Below, in pieces: positions 13,625-14,705 of a stretch of DNA of 14,705 bases; position 1 is the first letter of the stretch; every line of letters starts with the position of its first letter. The notes below the pieces were generated by a model that saw nothing but the letters and a program-made list of their open reading frames with translations, searched no databases and was not told the origin of the DNA. The DNA lies in NCBI GenBank assembly GCA_002315995.1, contig DCHN01000015.1, forward strand, positions 15,265-29,969, given 5' to 3'. The position numbers and the translations under genes are program-made. This DNA is from Bacteroidales bacterium UBA1751. GTDB lineage: Bacteria > Bacteroidota > Bacteroidia > Bacteroidales > UBA932.

Positions 13625-14705
13625 GTGAATATTGAAGGCTTCTGCCTTGGTTCTGTGAAGTCGCGTTCCAATATGGAGAGATGCTCAAGATATCCCGCAT
13701 CGGTGAAGGATTTTGCCCCTGCGGGACATTTTTTTACGCATGCACCACATTTGATGCAAATTCCATTCACTATTGAGCAGTTGCCTGCATCTATGGAGCC
13801 CATTGGACACATCAGCGCGCAAGCTCCGCAGTTAGTGCACTTCTTCTGATCTGTTACCGGCTTTACTTTCCTGATATCGAATCCCTCGCCCTTGTCGTTC
13901 ACTGCTTTGAAAAATCTCATAGGTTCGGTACTCGTGAAATAACCCGCTTCAATTCTACGAACCTTTTCATTTCCCAAACTGCACAATTCCCCATCATTAG
14001 AATCAAATGCTTTTCTATTATCAAAGTTTCTTGATTCCCCATTTTCCAAACGTTCAGCACCGGCGATAGATTTATCTCTATTTTCCTCCGTGCTCCAGGA
14101 TATGGCTTTTGCTACCGCACGTCCGAACTCCTCCGCCAGCTTCAGGTCACTTGCATCCGGTCTGCCCGCTCCAAGAATTCTGGAGAAGGAGTGTTCCGCC
14201 GGAAATACCGCCGCAGCTATTGGAAACTCAAAAATTGAATCGTTGAATCCTTCGCGGTGAGTGGAGGAGTCCGTTTCACTTACCGAAGGCCCACGAAAGC
14301 CGTCCTCTTTCATTATGCTCCACAGTTCGCGCAGAGCATCGTCATAGTTCCTGTGGCCGTAGGTCATAACCGGGATGCCTATTGCCCCTCCGCCCAAGAT
14401 GCTCTTGAAGAAGGGTGCTATGAGATTCGGCACCCTGCCAATATATACCGGTACGGCAAAAATCACCAGATCAGAAGAGCAAAATCCTTGAAATATCCTG
14501 TTGACTTCAATGTCATTGTTTCTGAATACGTTTTCTGCATTGTATTTGCGGCCTGATTGTTCAGCGGAGATGACATTATCCTGTTCACCTGCATGCCTTC
14601 CGGAGGATGAGGTTGAGTTGCAGAGAGTTTTTGACACTATCGAGCGGGTGGCGGGGGTTGTGACATCAATGGTTCGCAAGGGCACGCCAAGTTCCTTTGC
14701 TGCCG
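13426..14705 (-). CDS. EFR1-type flavodoxin/4Fe-4S ferredoxin protein (5' partial)
   Basis: The frame is open to the right edge (coding AAKELG before the GTG codon at 14685), so the true start and perhaps 20 residues lie outside. A flavodoxin-like domain follows, with DLVIFAVPVYIGRVPNLIAPFF about 70-90 residues in. Near the C-terminus are two 4Fe-4S motifs, CTNCGACALMCP and CIKCGACVKKCP. This order matches EFR1-family redox proteins of gut anaerobes. A hydrophilic insertion (about 198-248, counted from 14685) precedes the ferredoxin part. Relatives usually end near the residues encoded around 13630; here no stop occurs until 13426, adding about 65 residues antisense to the MFS gene. The physiological electron partner is unknown. 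Confidence 0.85.
   Translation of the reverse strand, partial: AAKELGVPLRTIDVTTPATRSIVSKTLCNSTSSSGRHAGEQDNVISAEQSGRKYNAENVFRNNDIEVNRIFQGFCSSDLVIFAVPVYIGRVPNLIAPFFKSILGGGAIGIPVMTYGHRNYDDALRELWSIMKEDGFRGPSVSETDSSTHREGFNDSIFEFPIAAAVFPAEHSFSRILGAGRPDASDLKLAEEFGRAVAKAISWSTEENRDKSIAGAERLENGESRNFDNRKAFDSNDGELCSLGNEKVRRIEAGYFTSTEPMRFFKAVNDKGEGFDIRKVKPVTDQKKCTNCGACALMCPMGSIDAGNCSIVNGICIKCGACVKKCPAGAKSFTDAGYLEHLSILERDFTEPRQKPSIFTYFIFLAKESAIGKSTIINTIAPISIAGKTTELVNAEEQHDELHAEATPEEASDTAADASNDLPTI

Noticed and set aside
13625..13849. 74-residue plus-strand ORF downstream of the MFS gene
   Set aside because: It is the antisense of the two ferredoxin motifs of the EFR1-like gene; the conserved CxxCxxCxxxCP motifs are on the minus strand.

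Overview
The window reads as a chromosomal segment of a Bacteroidota (Bacteroidales-type, probably gut-associated anaerobe) genome. Supporting signs are two clean Bacteroidetes promoters of the form TTTG-N19-TAnnTTTG (upstream of rpmH and of the transaldolase gene), general lack of strong Shine-Dalgarno sites, a DUF4468-type secreted protein, a PASTA protein placed directly before rluD, a BtuC/FecCD-type permease with its ATPase, and an EFR1-type flavodoxin/ferredoxin protein. The species cannot be named from the sequence alone.

Layout, left to right. The 3' end of polA (1-234) is followed by a GC-rich, highly structured spacer (240-351), then rsmG (16S rRNA methyltransferase) and a stand-alone rpmH (50 aa, ribosomal protein L34) with its own promoter, leader hairpin and terminator. 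A PASTA membrane protein and the 23S pseudouridine synthase gene rluD form a tight pair. Next come a metal-chelate/cobalamin-type ABC permease and its ATPase, without a substrate-binding protein in view. Then follow a small FSA/TalC-type transaldolase, a pyridoxamine/pyridoxal kinase-like gene, a K+/H+ antiporter with two RCK_C domains, triosephosphate isomerase (tpiA), a secreted DUF4468-like protein with an Ala/Thr-rich linker, an atypical ROK-family sugar kinase, an array of three 52-bp tandem repeats, and an MFS transporter. The last gene, an EFR1-type protein on the minus strand, runs off the right edge. All other genes are on the plus strand.

Functionally this is mainly housekeeping: translation (rsmG, rpmH, rluD), central carbon metabolism (transaldolase, tpiA, ROK kinase with sugar-type MFS transporter), cofactor salvage (pyridoxal kinase), ion homeostasis (antiporter) and chelate uptake (ABC pair). 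I see no phage, transposon, CRISPR or defence system.

The most unusual signals are: (1) three head-to-tail 52-bp repeats at 11999-12154, each able to form two mutually exclusive hairpins, between the ROK kinase and the MFS gene; (2) a GC-rich multi-hairpin element between polA and rsmG; (3) a perfect 15-bp inverted repeat plus a possible three-way-junction leader between the transaldolase and kinase genes; (4) a tail-to-tail antisense overlap of about 200 bp between the MFS and EFR1 genes; and (5) a recurring pattern of hydrophilic, low-complexity insertions in conserved proteins (RluD, the ABC ATPase, the pyridoxal kinase, the MFS transporter and the EFR1 protein), which looks like a property of the lineage.
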